64,000 nt of DNA. Source: Streptomyces catenulae. GTDB taxonomy: Bacteria > Actinomycetota > Actinomycetes > Streptomycetales > Streptomycetaceae. Numbering within the stretch: position 1 is the stretch's first letter; every line of letters starts with the position of its first letter. Made by a program: the position numbers and the translations under genes. The stretch covers positions 62,001 through 126,000 of the forward strand of contig NZ_JODY01000012.1 of NCBI RefSeq assembly GCF_000718015.1, given 5' to 3'. Below are positions 44,203 to 53,157 of the stretch, in pieces. The notes beneath the pieces are model-generated. The model searched no databases. It was not told the origin of the DNA and saw only the letters and a list, made by a program, of their open reading frames with translations.

Positions 44203-45115
44203 GGCGGTGACCTCCGGCTGCGGTACGCGCCATGACGTACCGGTAGAGGGCGTACAGGGCGACGGAGAGGGCGATGTTGACGACGGCGACGACGCAGGCG
44301 CCGGTGTAGTCGCCGTCGAGGATCGCCTTGGTGTAGACGAGGACCGGCAGGGTGACGACGCCCTTGGCGCCGGTGAAGAGGACGATGCCGAACTCGTTGA
44401 GGCACATCACCAGGACCAGCGCGCCGCCCGCGGCGAGCTGCGGCAGCGCCTCCGGGAGGATCACCGTCCGCACGATCCGCGCCGGGCGGGCGCCGAGGGA
44501 GGCGGCCGCCTCCAGCTGGCCGGTCTCCAGCTGGGCGAAGGCGGCGAGCAGCGGGCGCATCACGAACGGCGTGAAGTAGGTGACCTCGGCGAGCAGCACG
44601 CCCCAGGGCGTGTGCAGGAAGTCGAAGGGGCCGCTCGCCGCGCCGGTGACGTCGCTCCACAGGCCGTTGGCGATGCCGACGGTGCCGTAGAGGAAGAGGA
44701 GGGCGAGGGTGATGAGGAAGGAGGGGAAGGAGAGGAAGACGTCGATGAAGCGGGCGAAGGCCCGGCCGCCGGGGAACGGCACGAACGCGATGATCAGCGC
44801 GAGGAGCGAGCCGAGGACGACCGCCCCGGCGGTGGCGCCCGCCGCGATCCCCACCGTCGTCACCAGCGCGTCGCGGAACGACGTCTCCGCCAGCACCTGG
44901 GCGTACGGCGCGGTGGAGTGGCCGCCGTCCTCCGGTGAGAAGGACTGCCACACCACCAGGGCCAGCGGGTAGAGGAAGACCAGCGCGAGGGCGGCGACCG
45001 GCGGCAGCGCCCAGAGTGCGGCGCCGGGGCGGCGGGCCGGGCGCTTCCCGGGGGCGCGGACCGCCTCGGGGTGCGGCGCCGCCGTCGCCGGGCGGGTGGT
45101 GGTGGCGCTAGACAT
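44189..45115 (-). CDS. ABC permease, phosphonate-type (1)
   Basis: 308 aa, about six membrane helices; loop QLEAAASLGARPARIVRTVILP. ATG start, overlapping the ATPase stop by 8 bp. The order ATPase-permease-permease-receptor is that of phosphonate/iron importers. Confidence 0.88.
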   Translation of the reverse strand: MSSATTTRPATAAPHPEAVRAPGKRPARRPGAALWALPPVAALALVFLYPLALVVWQSFSPEDGGHSTAPYAQVLAETSFRDALVTTVGIAAGATAGAVVLGSLLALIIAFVPFPGGRAFARFIDVFLSFPSFLITLALLFLYGTVGIANGLWSDVTGAASGPFDFLHTPWGVLLAEVTYFTPFVMRPLLAAFAQLETGQLEAAASLGARPARIVRTVILPEALPQLAAGGALVLVMCLNEFGIVLFTGAKGVVTLPVLVYTKAILDGDYTGACVVAVVNIALSVALYALYRYVMARTAAGGHRRAAA

Positions 45116-46202
45116 CGGCGCCTCCGGCGAGCTGCGCCGGGACGAGGACCGCGTCGCCGGGGGCGAAGTGCAGGTCGATACCGGCGCCGAGGGCCGGGGG
45201 TTCGCGCAGTTCGCGGACGTCGGCGAGGACGCGGTGGCCGGAGATCTCGGCGGTGAGGCGGTGGGTGGCGCCGCGCCACTGGATGCCGGTGAGGGTGCCG
45301 CGCAGGGTGTTGCCGTCCGCCGCCGGGACCGCGCCGACGCCGACGAGGTGCGGGCGGACGCAGAGGGTGGCGGTGGCGCCGGGGACCGCGTCGCCCGTGG
45401 GGACGGTGAGCCGCTGTCCGGCGAGGTCGACGCCGCCGTCGGCGACGGTGACCGGCAGCAGGTTGGCGGTGCCGACGAACGACGCGGTGAACGCGGTGCG
45501 CGGGCGGCGGTACAGCTCCTGCGGGGTGCCGCAGTCCTGGAGCCGGGCGGCGTCCATCACGGCGATCCGGTCGGCCAGCGTCAGCGCCTCGACCTGGTCG
45601 TGGGTGACGTAGAGGATCGTGACGTCCGGCAGTTCGCGGTGGAGGCGGGCCAGTTCGCCCATCATGTCGGAGCGGAGGGTGGCGTCGAGGGCGGAGAGCG
45701 GCTCGTCGAGGAGGAGGACGCCGGGGCGGATGGCGAGGGCGCGGGCGAGGGCGACGCGCTGCTGCTGGCCGCCGGAGAGTTCGCGGGGGTGGCGGTCGGC
45801 GTACCCGGCCATGCCGGTCATCTCCAGCGCCTCGCGCACCCGGGGTGCGATCTCCTCGCGCGGCGCCTTCTGCGCCTTGAGGCCGAAGGCGACGTTGTCG
45901 GCGACCTTCATGTGCGGGAAGAGCGCGTAGTTCTGGACGACGGTGCCGATGCCGCGCCGGTACGGCGGCAGGTCGGTGACGTCGCGGCCGCCGATCAGGA
46001 TCCGGCCGCGCCGCGGGGTGACGAAACCGCCGACGGCGCGCAGCGCGGTGGTCTTGCCGGAGCCGGAGGGCCCGAGCAGCGCCATGAACTCACCCGGCTC
46101 GACGGTCAGGTCGAGACCGTCGAGGACGACGGTGTCGCCGTACGCGACCTGTACGCCGTCGAAGCGGATCCCCGAGGGGGGCGCCGTCAGCGGTGCCGTC
46201 AT
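45108..46202 (-). CDS. ABC transporter ATPase (PhnT/PotA-like)
   Basis: 364 aa. Walker A GPSGSGKTT, Q-loop QNYALFPHM, signature LSGGQQQRVALARAL, Walker B VLLLDEPLSALD, H-loop VTHD, and a C-terminal TOBE-type domain (~residues 260-350, TLCVRPHLVGV, THRLTAEISGHRV). Start 1 bp from the preceding hydrolase stop. Confidence 0.93.
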   Translation of the reverse strand: MTAPLTAPPSGIRFDGVQVAYGDTVVLDGLDLTVEPGEFMALLGPSGSGKTTALRAVGGFVTPRRGRILIGGRDVTDLPPYRRGIGTVVQNYALFPHMKVADNVAFGLKAQKAPREEIAPRVREALEMTGMAGYADRHPRELSGGQQQRVALARALAIRPGVLLLDEPLSALDATLRSDMMGELARLHRELPDVTILYVTHDQVEALTLADRIAVMDAARLQDCGTPQELYRRPRTAFTASFVGTANLLPVTVADGGVDLAGQRLTVPTGDAVPGATATLCVRPHLVGVGAVPAADGNTLRGTLTGIQWRGATHRLTAEISGHRVLADVRELREPPALGAGIDLHFAPGDAVLVPAQLAGGADV

Positions 46203-46203
46203 G

Positions 46204-46902
46204 TCACACCACCCCGAGGAGCGCGGGCAGTTCGGCGACCGAGCCGAGGACGTGGGTGGCGCCCGCCTGAGTCAGCCGCGCCGCGTCGTGGGCGCCGGTC
46301 AGCACCCCGGCGACGACCGAGGCTCCGGCGCGGCGACCGCTGAGCATGTCGTACGAGGTGTCCCCGGCGACCGCGATCCGGGCCACGTCGTGGGTGGCGC
46401 GGGTGCGCAGCAGGGCGGTGAGGACCATGTCCGGGTAGGGGCGCCCGCGTCCGGCGTCGGCCGGGCAGAGGGTGAGGGCGGCGAGGTCGTGCCAGCCGAG
46501 CGCGTCGAGGATGGCGTCCTGGGTGACGCGGGCGAAGCCGGTGGTCAGGACGGTGGTCAGCCCGGCGGCGGTGAACGTCTCGATCGCCTCGCGGGCGCCG
46601 GGCACCGGGGCGATCAGGCCCTCGCCGACCAGGTCGCCGTAGGCGCCCTCGAAGGCGGCGTTGGCACGCCGGGCGGCGTCCTCGTCGCCGAAGAGGTGGC
46701 GGAAGACGGAGATCTTCGACTCGCCCATGGTGGCGCGGACGTGGTCGAGCATGGCGGCGTGTTCGTCGCTGCCGGGGGCGACGCCGAGGTGGCGGGCGGC
46801 GGCGTCGAAGGCGCGCTCGACGAGACCGTCGTCGGCGACGGTGGTACCGGCCATGTCGAGGACGACCAGCTCGGTGGCGTGCGGGGTGGGTGTGGCGGTC
46901 AT
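46204..46902 (-). CDS. PhnX-like phosphonatase (HAD superfamily)
   Basis: 232 aa. Motif I VLDMAGTT (D16, with the Ala seen in phosphonatases), cap lysine K63 in MGESKISVFRHL aligning with the Schiff-base Lys of phosphonoacetaldehyde hydrolase, then TTGFARVTQDAI, GRPYPDMV and GDTSYDMLSGRRAGA. It likely cleaves a C-P bond of phosphonoacetaldehyde or a relative. Five bp separate it from the oxidoreductase gene. Confidence 0.88.
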   Translation of the reverse strand: MTATPTPHATELVVLDMAGTTVADDGLVERAFDAAARHLGVAPGSDEHAAMLDHVRATMGESKISVFRHLFGDEDAARRANAAFEGAYGDLVGEGLIAPVPGAREAIETFTAAGLTTVLTTGFARVTQDAILDALGWHDLAALTLCPADAGRGRPYPDMVLTALLRTRATHDVARIAVAGDTSYDMLSGRRAGASVVAGVLTGAHDAARLTQAGATHVLGSVAELPALLGVV

Positions 46903-46907
46903 GGTGG

Positions 46908-48029
46908 TCACCAGTCCAGTTCGTTCGCGGTCCGCTCGGCGATGGCCGGGGAGCAGGTCATGCCGCGCCCGCCCGGCCCGGTCACCAGCCAGACGCCGTC
47001 GCGCACCTGCTGTCGGTGGACGACGCGGGAGGTGTCGGTGCACTGGGCGTAGACACCGGCCCAGCGGCGGCGGACGGTCGGCAGCGGGCGGCCGAGGATC
47101 TTCTCGACGACGCCGGTGAGGTGCGTGTACGGGTCCTCGACGACGTCGAAGCCGAACGGCGTCTCGTACTCGTGGGTGTCGCCGATGGTCAGTCCGCCGT
47201 CGGCGCGCTGGACCATCAGCAGCTGCATCTTGTGCGCGGCGGCGGTCGGCGGCTGCCGCTGGACGGCGGCGAGCGCGTCCAACTCCTCGCTCGCGTAGGC
47301 GGGGTAGTAGCGGAAGCTGTCGGCGTCGGCGACGGAGGTGGTGAGCTTCTCGCCGAGCGGGTCGGTCTGCATCATCTGCAGGCGGACGCGGCGGACCGGC
47401 AGGTCGGGGGCGAGTTCGCGGACGAGTCCGCCGAGCCAGGCGCCGGTGCAGAGGAGGACGGCGTCGCCGTGGTGGAGGTCGCCGTGGTCGTCGCGGACGG
47501 CGCCGCCGTCGGTGATGTCACGGACCTCGCGACCGCCGAGGAAGGTGTAGCGGCCGGAGGCGAGCAGGGCGTCCTTGAGGGCGCGTTGGGCGACGCGGGG
47601 TTCGACGGCGGCGTCGCGCTCGCACCACAGGGCGCCGAGGAAGTCGCCGCGCAGGGCGGGGTTGATCTCGCGGGCGGCGGCCGCGTCGAGGAGGGCGTAG
47701 CCGCGGTCGGCGGCGTCCGGGCGGCGGGTGGCGGCCTCGGCGACGGCGCGTTCGGCCTCGTTCATGACGACGCTGAGCGAGCCGGTGGCGCGGAAGCCGA
47801 TGCCGGGGACGCGGGCGCCGATCTCCTCCCACAGTTCGCGGGCGCGGAGCGCGGTGGTCAGCTCCTCGCCCCCCGCCCGGCCGCTGACCCAGACCTGCCC
47901 GAAGTTACGGACCGAGGCGCCGCGGGCCTCGGCCTCCCGCTCGATGTGGAGGACCTCGTGGCCCCGTTCGACTGCGTGCCAGGCGTGCATGGTTCCCAGC
48001 ACACCGGCTCCGACGACTATGACTCGCAT
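46908..48029 (-). CDS. FAD-dependent oxidoreductase of a phosphonate pathway
   Basis: 373 aa of the DAO/glycine oxidase fold (MRVIVVGAGVLGTMHAWHA; ASVRNFGQVWVSG; LLCTGAWLGGLV; VWLVTGPGGRGMTCSPA). Related genes sit beside PhnX-like hydrolases in many actinobacteria. It may oxidise the amino or N-substituted group of an aminoethylphosphonate to the aldehyde that PhnX uses. It is first in the operon; ATG 48029. Confidence 0.87.
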   Translation of the reverse strand: MRVIVVGAGVLGTMHAWHAVERGHEVLHIEREAEARGASVRNFGQVWVSGRAGGEELTTALRARELWEEIGARVPGIGFRATGSLSVVMNEAERAVAEAATRRPDAADRGYALLDAAAAREINPALRGDFLGALWCERDAAVEPRVAQRALKDALLASGRYTFLGGREVRDITDGGAVRDDHGDLHHGDAVLLCTGAWLGGLVRELAPDLPVRRVRLQMMQTDPLGEKLTTSVADADSFRYYPAYASEELDALAAVQRQPPTAAAHKMQLLMVQRADGGLTIGDTHEYETPFGFDVVEDPYTHLTGVVEKILGRPLPTVRRRWAGVYAQCTDTSRVVHRQQVRDGVWLVTGPGGRGMTCSPAIAERTANELDW

Positions 48030-48103
48030 GCCGCTGACGCTCGCGGCGGCGGGTGACCCCGAGCGGTCGCTCCGGCGACGGCTACGTGAACGAGGCCGCA
48101 ATC

Positions 48104-48116
48104 TTGGCCTAGACCC
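48104..48116. promoter_or_regulatory. Candidate GntR/HutC operator
   Basis: TTGGCCTAGACCC is one base from the DasR-type core GGTCTAGACC when read in either strand, in the 150-bp promoter of the phosphonate operon and beside a HutC-type GntR gene. CTCGT/ACGAG (48125-48139) is a second short inverted repeat. Confidence 0.4.
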
Positions 48117-48179
48117 GTTACCTTCTCGTGATCTACGAGGGGGACGGAACCCGGCAAGCCGGGCCGCGGCGGGCGGGTG

Positions 48180-48950
48180 TCAGCCACCCGCGCGGGGGTT
48201 GAGATGGGTGGTGAAGGAGAAGCGGTCGCCGCGGTAGAGGGAGCGCACCCGCTCCAGGGGGCGGCCCGCGGTGTCCCGCGAGAAACGGTGGATCAGCAGC
48301 ATCGGCAGCGCCCCCGGCGTCCCGATGAGCAGCGCCTCCCGCGGCGTGGCGAGCACCGTCTCCAGCCGCTCGTCGGCGTCCCCGAACCCGATGCCCACCT
48401 CGTCGTGGAGGTAGGCGTAGAACGACGAGTCGGGGACGAACGCGGTGTCCAGGTCCGGGACCCGCGCCACCGCCACGTAGGTGCTCTCCAGCCCGACCCG
48501 CTCGTCGTCGGCGAGGAGCACCCGCTCCATGTGCCAGACCGGGTCCCCGGCGGTCAGCCCGAGATCGACGGCGAGCACCGGCGGGCACGGGAAGCGGTCC
48601 AGCCCGATGAGCTGCCGCCCCGGGCGCCGCCCCTGGTCGCGGACGCCCTCGGTGTAGCTGGCCAGCGAGAGCGGCTGCGCCAGCTTGGGACCGGCGACGA
48701 CGGTGCCGCGCCCCAGCCGCCGCAGCCGTCCCTCCAGGATCAGCTCCCGCAGCGCCTGCCGCAGCGTCTCCCGCGACACCTCGAACCGCTGCGCCAGATC
48801 CCGCTCGGCGGGCAGCGGCTCCCCCTCCCCCAACGTGTCGAGCAGCGCCGCGATGTCGACCTTCGCCGCGTAGTACTTCGGTATACGGCCGTGCTCGGGG
48901 ATACCGGACCGGACGGGCGCGCCAGGGTGCTGGACGTGGGGGGTGTTCAC
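48180..48950 (-). CDS. GntR-family regulator, HutC/UTRA type
   Basis: About 256 aa. Winged helix (PKYYAAKVDIAALLDTLGEGEPLPAERDLAQRFEVSRETLRQAL) and a UTRA effector domain (WHMERVLLADDERVGLESTYVAV, YLHDEVGIGFGDADE, LLIHRFSRDTAGRPLERVRSLYRGDR). It resembles regulators of 2-aminoethylphosphonate loci. Start GTG 48950 or ATG/GTG 48989; neither has a strong ribosome site. Transcribed toward the oxidoreductase, so possibly also read through. Confidence 0.87.
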   Translation of the reverse strand: MNTPHVQHPGAPVRSGIPEHGRIPKYYAAKVDIAALLDTLGEGEPLPAERDLAQRFEVSRETLRQALRELILEGRLRRLGRGTVVAGPKLAQPLSLASYTEGVRDQGRRPGRQLIGLDRFPCPPVLAVDLGLTAGDPVWHMERVLLADDERVGLESTYVAVARVPDLDTAFVPDSSFYAYLHDEVGIGFGDADERLETVLATPREALLIGTPGALPMLLIHRFSRDTAGRPLERVRSLYRGDRFSFTTHLNPRAGG

Positions 48951-49071
48951 GGCGTGAGTCTCGCACGGGGAGGCGGCGGGCCGCGGCACGGCGGGCGGGG
49001 CCGGTGACCGGGGCGCGGGACCCGTCCGCCCGGGCCGGTCGGTTCCGAACGCGGCCGGTCCGGGCGGCAGT

Positions 49072-49704
49072 TCAGCCGCGCAGCCGCCGGGCCGCGGTCA
49101 CCAGCCCGGCGCCGCCCACGAGGAGGACCACGGCGGCGAGGGCGAGCGTCGGCATCGGCCCCTGCCCGGCGTCGGCCAGCGCCTGCGGCCGGGCGGGACG
49201 GGCCCGGGGCGGGGCGGACGGCGCGGACGGCGCACCGGCGGCGGGCCGCTGCGCACCGGCCGGTCCGGGGTGCCCGGCGGTGACGGTCCGGGGCGCGGTG
49301 TGCGGGTCCCGCTCCCCGGGGGCGGCGGCCGGGGGCCGGTCGGCGGGAGCCCGGTCGGCCGGTGCCGTGTGCGCCGGTACGCCGCCGGGTGGCGCCTCGG
49401 CCGCGTGCGCGGTGGCGCCGCCCGGGGCGACGCCGCAGGCGCAGGCCAGCAGGGAACCGGCGAAGATCACGCGGAAGGTCGGGCCGGAGGTCCACCGGGC
49501 GGCGTCCGTTCCGCCTCCGGGGAGCCGGGAGAGCGCGGGGCGGGCGGTGGCGGCGGCCGTGTCTCCGGGCCCGGCCAGCGCGGGCGCGGCCAGTGCCGCG
49601 GGCCCGGTCCGCCCCGCGGGCCCGGTCGGTCGGGCCGGGGCGGCGGCGGGGGCCGGGGGCCGGGGCGTCCCCGTGGTCAGGGGCTGGGGCGGGTGCGTCG
49701 CCAT
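49072..49704 (-). CDS. Pro/Ala-rich secreted protein with sorting-like C-terminus
   Basis: 210 aa. A Pro/Ala-rich first ~85 residues, a hydrophobic export segment (VIFAGSLLACACGVAP, around residue 90-105), then a low-complexity stalk. The C-terminus reads LADAG (176-180), a hydrophobic stretch (ALAAVVLLVGGAGLV) and AARRLRG. That is the LPXTG/LAXTG-membrane-Arg layout, with Ala in place of the motif Thr. ATG follows AAAGGA by 5 nt. The internal rather than N-terminal signal is odd and could mean a mis-set start. Confidence 0.55.
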   Translation of the reverse strand: MATHPPQPLTTGTPRPPAPAAAPARPTGPAGRTGPAALAAPALAGPGDTAAATARPALSRLPGGGTDAARWTSGPTFRVIFAGSLLACACGVAPGGATAHAAEAPPGGVPAHTAPADRAPADRPPAAAPGERDPHTAPRTVTAGHPGPAGAQRPAAGAPSAPSAPPRARPARPQALADAGQGPMPTLALAAVVLLVGGAGLVTAARRLRG

Positions 49705-49950
49705 GGCGGTCCTTTGCTGCTCGCTGGCCGGGGCGCGCGGCGCCGCGGCCCCCGGCCCACCGCGTACCGCACGTGCCGGACCCTGCCACGGCCGACGGCC
49801 CCCGCCGGGAGGCCGGGCACCGGTGCACCCGACCGGCCGCGGGATACCGCCTGATCAGATGACTTTCCGCGCACCGGCCCGGCGCCGGTCGGCCGCCCCC
49901 GGCCGCACCCCGCCCGCCTCCGCCGCCCCCGCTGTTGCTTAAGTGGCTCC

Positions 49951-51078
49951 ATGCGCACTCTCCCCGGCACCCCCGCTCCCCCGGCCCGCGACGGCGCCCC
50001 GCTCCGCGTCGGGCTGATCGGCTACGGACTGGCGGGCTCGGTGTTCCATGCGCCGCTGATCGCCGCCGCCCCGGACCTGGTGCTGGACACCGTCGCGACC
50101 CGCAGCGCCGAGCGGCAGGCGCAGGCCCATGCCGAGCATCCCGGGGTGCGGACCGTAGCGGGCCCCGAGGAGGTCCTCGCGCGCGCCGCTGAGCTGGATC
50201 TGATCGTCCTGGCGACGCCCAACAAAACGCATGCGGCGCTGGCCACCGCCGCGCTGGAGGCGGGGCTGCCGGTGGTGGTCGACAAGCCGCTCGCCGCGAC
50301 CGCCGCCGAGGCCGACCGCCTCGACCGGCTCGCCGCCGACCGCGGGCTGCTGCTCTCCGTCTTCCAGAACCGCCGCTGGGACAACGACTTCCGCACCGTA
50401 CGCAAGCTGCTGGACGAGGGGGCGTTCGGCGAGGTCCGGCGCTTCGAGTCGCGTTTCGAGCGGTGGCGGCCGCTCCCGAAGGGCGGCTGGCGCGAGTCCG
50501 GCGACCCGGCGGAGATCGGCGGCCTCCTCTACGACCTCGGCAGCCACCTCGTCGACCAGGCGCTGACCCTCTTCGGGCCCGTCACCTCGGTCTACGCCGA
50601 GTCGGACGTCCGGCGGCCCGGCGCGGAGGCCGACGACGACACCTTCTTCGCGCTCACCCATGCGAACGGGGTCCGCTCCCATCTGTGGGCGGGCGCGGCC
50701 GCCGCCCAACTGGGCCCCCGCTTCCGGGTGCTGGGCAGCGCGGCCGGTTATGTGAAGTACGGCCTCGACCCGCAGGAGGCGGCGCTGCGCGCGGGCGACC
50801 GGCCCGGCGCGGCGGACGCGTCCTGGGGCGTGGAGCCGGAGTCCGCGTGGGGCCGTCTGGGCGCCGGGGAGTCCCCGGTGACCGGCGGCGGTACGCCGGT
50901 GCCGACGCTGCCCGGTGCCTATCCGGCGTACTACTCGGCGGTGGCGCGGGCGCTGCGCGAGGGAGGCCGCCCGCCGGTGACGGCGGCGGAGGCAGCGGCG
51001 GCGCTGCGGGTGCTGGAGGCGGCGAAGCGGTCGGCGGCCGAGTCCCGTACGGTCCGGATCGCGCAGCCGGGGGCCTGA
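49951..51078 (+). CDS. Gfo/Idh/MocA-family oxidoreductase
   Basis: 375 aa. NAD(P)-binding GLIGYGLAGSVFHAPLI (GxGxxG), VVVDKPLA (EKP-like, with Asp) and a C-terminal alpha/beta domain with GGLLYDLGSHLVDQAL (the DxxxH helix). Sugar- or inositol-type dehydrogenase; substrate unknown. The start has little Shine-Dalgarno but TTAAGT lies just before it, so it could be nearly leaderless. Confidence 0.92.
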   Translation: MRTLPGTPAPPARDGAPLRVGLIGYGLAGSVFHAPLIAAAPDLVLDTVATRSAERQAQAHAEHPGVRTVAGPEEVLARAAELDLIVLATPNKTHAALATAALEAGLPVVVDKPLAATAAEADRLDRLAADRGLLLSVFQNRRWDNDFRTVRKLLDEGAFGEVRRFESRFERWRPLPKGGWRESGDPAEIGGLLYDLGSHLVDQALTLFGPVTSVYAESDVRRPGAEADDDTFFALTHANGVRSHLWAGAAAAQLGPRFRVLGSAAGYVKYGLDPQEAALRAGDRPGAADASWGVEPESAWGRLGAGESPVTGGGTPVPTLPGAYPAYYSAVARALREGGRPPVTAAEAAAALRVLEAAKRSAAESRTVRIAQPGA

Positions 51079-51112
51079 GACGGGGCGTTGGGCGCCCCGG
51101 ACGGGATGTGAC

Positions 51113-51144
51113 GGGGCCCCGGTCACCGTGGTGACCGGGGCCCC
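51113..51144. terminator. Bidirectional terminator
   Basis: 15-bp palindrome (51113-51127 with 51130-51144) between convergent genes. Confidence 0.8.
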
Positions 51145-51189
51145 TCAGAGGTGACGGCCGGACGTCGGGACGCCGGGCCGCCGGGTGGA

Positions 51190-52971
51190 TCAGTCGGTCC
51201 GGCGGTTGCGGAGGAGCAGGACGAGCGCCGCGCCGATGACCAGCGCGCCGATGGCGGAGCTGATCAGCCAGGGGTTGCTGAGCGCACCGCTGGCGGCCAG
51301 TTCGTCGTCGTTCCCGTGACCGTGGCCGTGGCCGTGGCCGTGGCCGCCGTCACCGTCACCGCCGCCGGGGCCGTGACCGTGACCGCCGTGCCCGTGGCCG
51401 TGGCCGCCCCCGTCGGAGCCGCCGTCGCCCCAGCCCCCGTCACTCCACGAGGCGCTCGGGTGGCCGGTGGGGTGCGTGGGGTGCCAGGTGGGCTCGGTCG
51501 GGTGGCCGGTGGGCTCGGTCGGCCACTCCGTCGGCTCGGTGGGGTAGCCGGTGGGCTCGGTGGGACGCCCGGTGGGGTGCGTCGGACGGCCGGTCGGCTC
51601 CGTGGGACGGACGGTCGGCCCGGTCGGACGCTCCGTCGGCTCCGTGGGGCGGACCGTCGGCCGGGTCGGTGACGGGGTCGGACGCGTCGGCGTCGCGGTC
51701 GGCCCCGTCGGGGTCGGGGTCGGACGGGTCGGGGTCGCCGTGGGCCCCGTCGGGGTGGGAGTCGGCCGGGTCGGCGTCGGGGTCGGCACGGTCGGGGTGA
51801 CCGTCGGACCCGTCGGTGTCGGCGTCGGCACGGTCGGAGTGACCGTCGGACCCGTCGGCGTCGGGGTCGGCTCCGTAGGCGTCGGGGTCGGCGTCGTGGG
51901 CGACGGCGTCGGCGACGGGGTCACCGCGCAGTCCGGCAGATCGCCGGTGAACGGGTAGTTGTGGAACTCCGAGCCGCTGGTGCCGCGGTGGTCCAGGGAG
52001 CCCGCGGTGAAGAAGCGGCCGTTCATCCCGGGCACGGTGACCGTCGTCAGGCTCGACGGGCGGCCGACCAGGACGGCGCCCTGGAACTGCGCGCTGCCCC
52101 GGAAGTGCACCGAGGTCGCGTCCGGGAAGTTCCACAGCAGCCGCTGGCGGATCCCGCGGGGCTGGAGGTCGTGGCCGATGTAGGTGCTGATGGTGCGGCT
52201 GGTGCCGAGCATGTTGACCAGGACGGTCGCACCGTCGGGGATGTTCTCGAAGACGATGCCCTGGTCGCCGCCGTTGGCCGACGCGATGTCGAAGTCGACG
52301 TTGAAGACCTGGAGCCGGGAGGTCCCGTCGCCGCGGAAGCGCGTCTGGTAGCCCTCGTTGACGGCGGTGCCGGTCGCGGGGCGCGACGCCCCGTCGACGT
52401 AGGCGTAGCAGGAGCTGGACTCGGTCAGCTGGGGCCGCAGATTGCGGTACGGGTCGGCCGCCGCCGGGTCGTGGACGGCGCTGGGCAGGACGGTGCCGCT
52501 GAGCGTCCCGCCGTACTTGACCACCCCGGAGACGGCGCCCTCCTCGGCGAGGAGGCGCTGGCCGGGGGCGACCGTGACGTCGTGGCCGACGGTCAGGAAG
52601 TCCGAGCCGTCGGGCGGCGGGACCCGCGAACCGACGCCGACCACACCGACGTTGTAGACGCCCGAGCCGTTGGTCTTGTTCATGGCGAAGTTGCCGAGGG
52701 TGACGATCTTCCCTTCGGCCTCGGCCGCCGCGCCGCCGACGTGGTAGTTGCCGCCGACGTAGATGTTGATGTTCTCGTCACGGCCCGCGATGGGTCCGTT
52801 GTTCGGATCTTCGTAGGAGCCGGGGCAGTCGCTGCCCAGGCAGGGGCCGAGGCCGCCCGGCAGGGGGTTGGCGAACACCACGGCGGCGCCGAGCCCCAGC
52901 AGTGCGGCGAGCGCCGTACCGACCAGGGCGGCCAGCGCCGCTCTCCACCATCTTTTCTGCTTTCCTGGCAT
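51190..52971 (-). CDS. Choice-of-anchor A surface protein with LAASG sorting-like motif
   Basis: 593 aa. Signal segment near residues 9-33. A choice-of-anchor A (collagen-binding-like) beta domain runs ~35-340 ([46 protein letters not shown]). A Pro/Thr repeat stalk of ~150 residues is followed by a His/Gly-rich run, then LAASG (558-562), a membrane helix and RNRRTD. This is a cell-wall-anchoring layout; actinomycete class E sortases prefer LAXTG, and the motif Thr is Ser here. The intact sortase at 57564 may attach it. Start ATG 52971; no clear ribosome site. Confidence 0.82.
   Translation of the reverse strand: MPGKQKRWWRAALAALVGTALAALLGLGAAVVFANPLPGGLGPCLGSDCPGSYEDPNNGPIAGRDENINIYVGGNYHVGGAAAEAEGKIVTLGNFAMNKTNGSGVYNVGVVGVGSRVPPPDGSDFLTVGHDVTVAPGQRLLAEEGAVSGVVKYGGTLSGTVLPSAVHDPAAADPYRNLRPQLTESSSCYAYVDGASRPATGTAVNEGYQTRFRGDGTSRLQVFNVDFDIASANGGDQGIVFENIPDGATVLVNMLGTSRTISTYIGHDLQPRGIRQRLLWNFPDATSVHFRGSAQFQGAVLVGRPSSLTTVTVPGMNGRFFTAGSLDHRGTSGSEFHNYPFTGDLPDCAVTPSPTPSPTTPTPTPTEPTPTPTGPTVTPTVPTPTPTGPTVTPTVPTPTPTRPTPTPTGPTATPTRPTPTPTGPTATPTRPTPSPTRPTVRPTEPTERPTGPTVRPTEPTGRPTHPTGRPTEPTGYPTEPTEWPTEPTGHPTEPTWHPTHPTGHPSASWSDGGWGDGGSDGGGHGHGHGGHGHGPGGGDGDGGHGHGHGHGHGNDDELAASGALSNPWLISSAIGALVIGAALVLLLRNRRTD
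51450..51930. repeat. PT-rich tandem repeat coding for the stalk
   Basis: About 480 bp of short degenerate repeats (units of the type GTCGG(T/G)NNCGG on the plus strand) encoding alternating Pro-Thr, changing from TPTPT to [10 protein letters not shown] subtypes. It is internal to the surface protein and not CRISPR or mobile. Confidence 0.8.
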
Positions 52972-53012
52972 GCCGGGCACTATGCGGAGGGCGCCCGCGC
53001 GCACCGGGGAGC

Positions 53013-53088
53013 GCCCGGGCGCGTCGCCGGAAAACCGACCGGCAGATGGGCCACCGGGGAGCCATCTGCCGTAGCGACGCGCCCGGGC
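53013..53088. repeat. Nested inverted repeat upstream of the surface protein
   Basis: Outer 15-bp arms (53013-53027 with 53074-53088, GCCCGGGCGCGTCGC type) enclose inner 10-bp arms CGGCAGATGG/CCATCTGCCG (53040-53049 with 53062-53071). It lies between two same-strand genes, so it can be a terminator of the upstream gene or a structured 5' leader. Confidence 0.7.
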
Positions 53089-53157
53089 ACCGGTCCGCGA
53101 GGTGTCACCTCGTCGGCCGACGCACCGTCATATGAGCGGATGTCACCCGGTGGCCCG

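Noticed and set aside
51450..51930. Short regular repeats that might be a CRISPR array
   Set aside because: The units are degenerate, have no unique spacers and encode a Pro/Thr stalk in frame.
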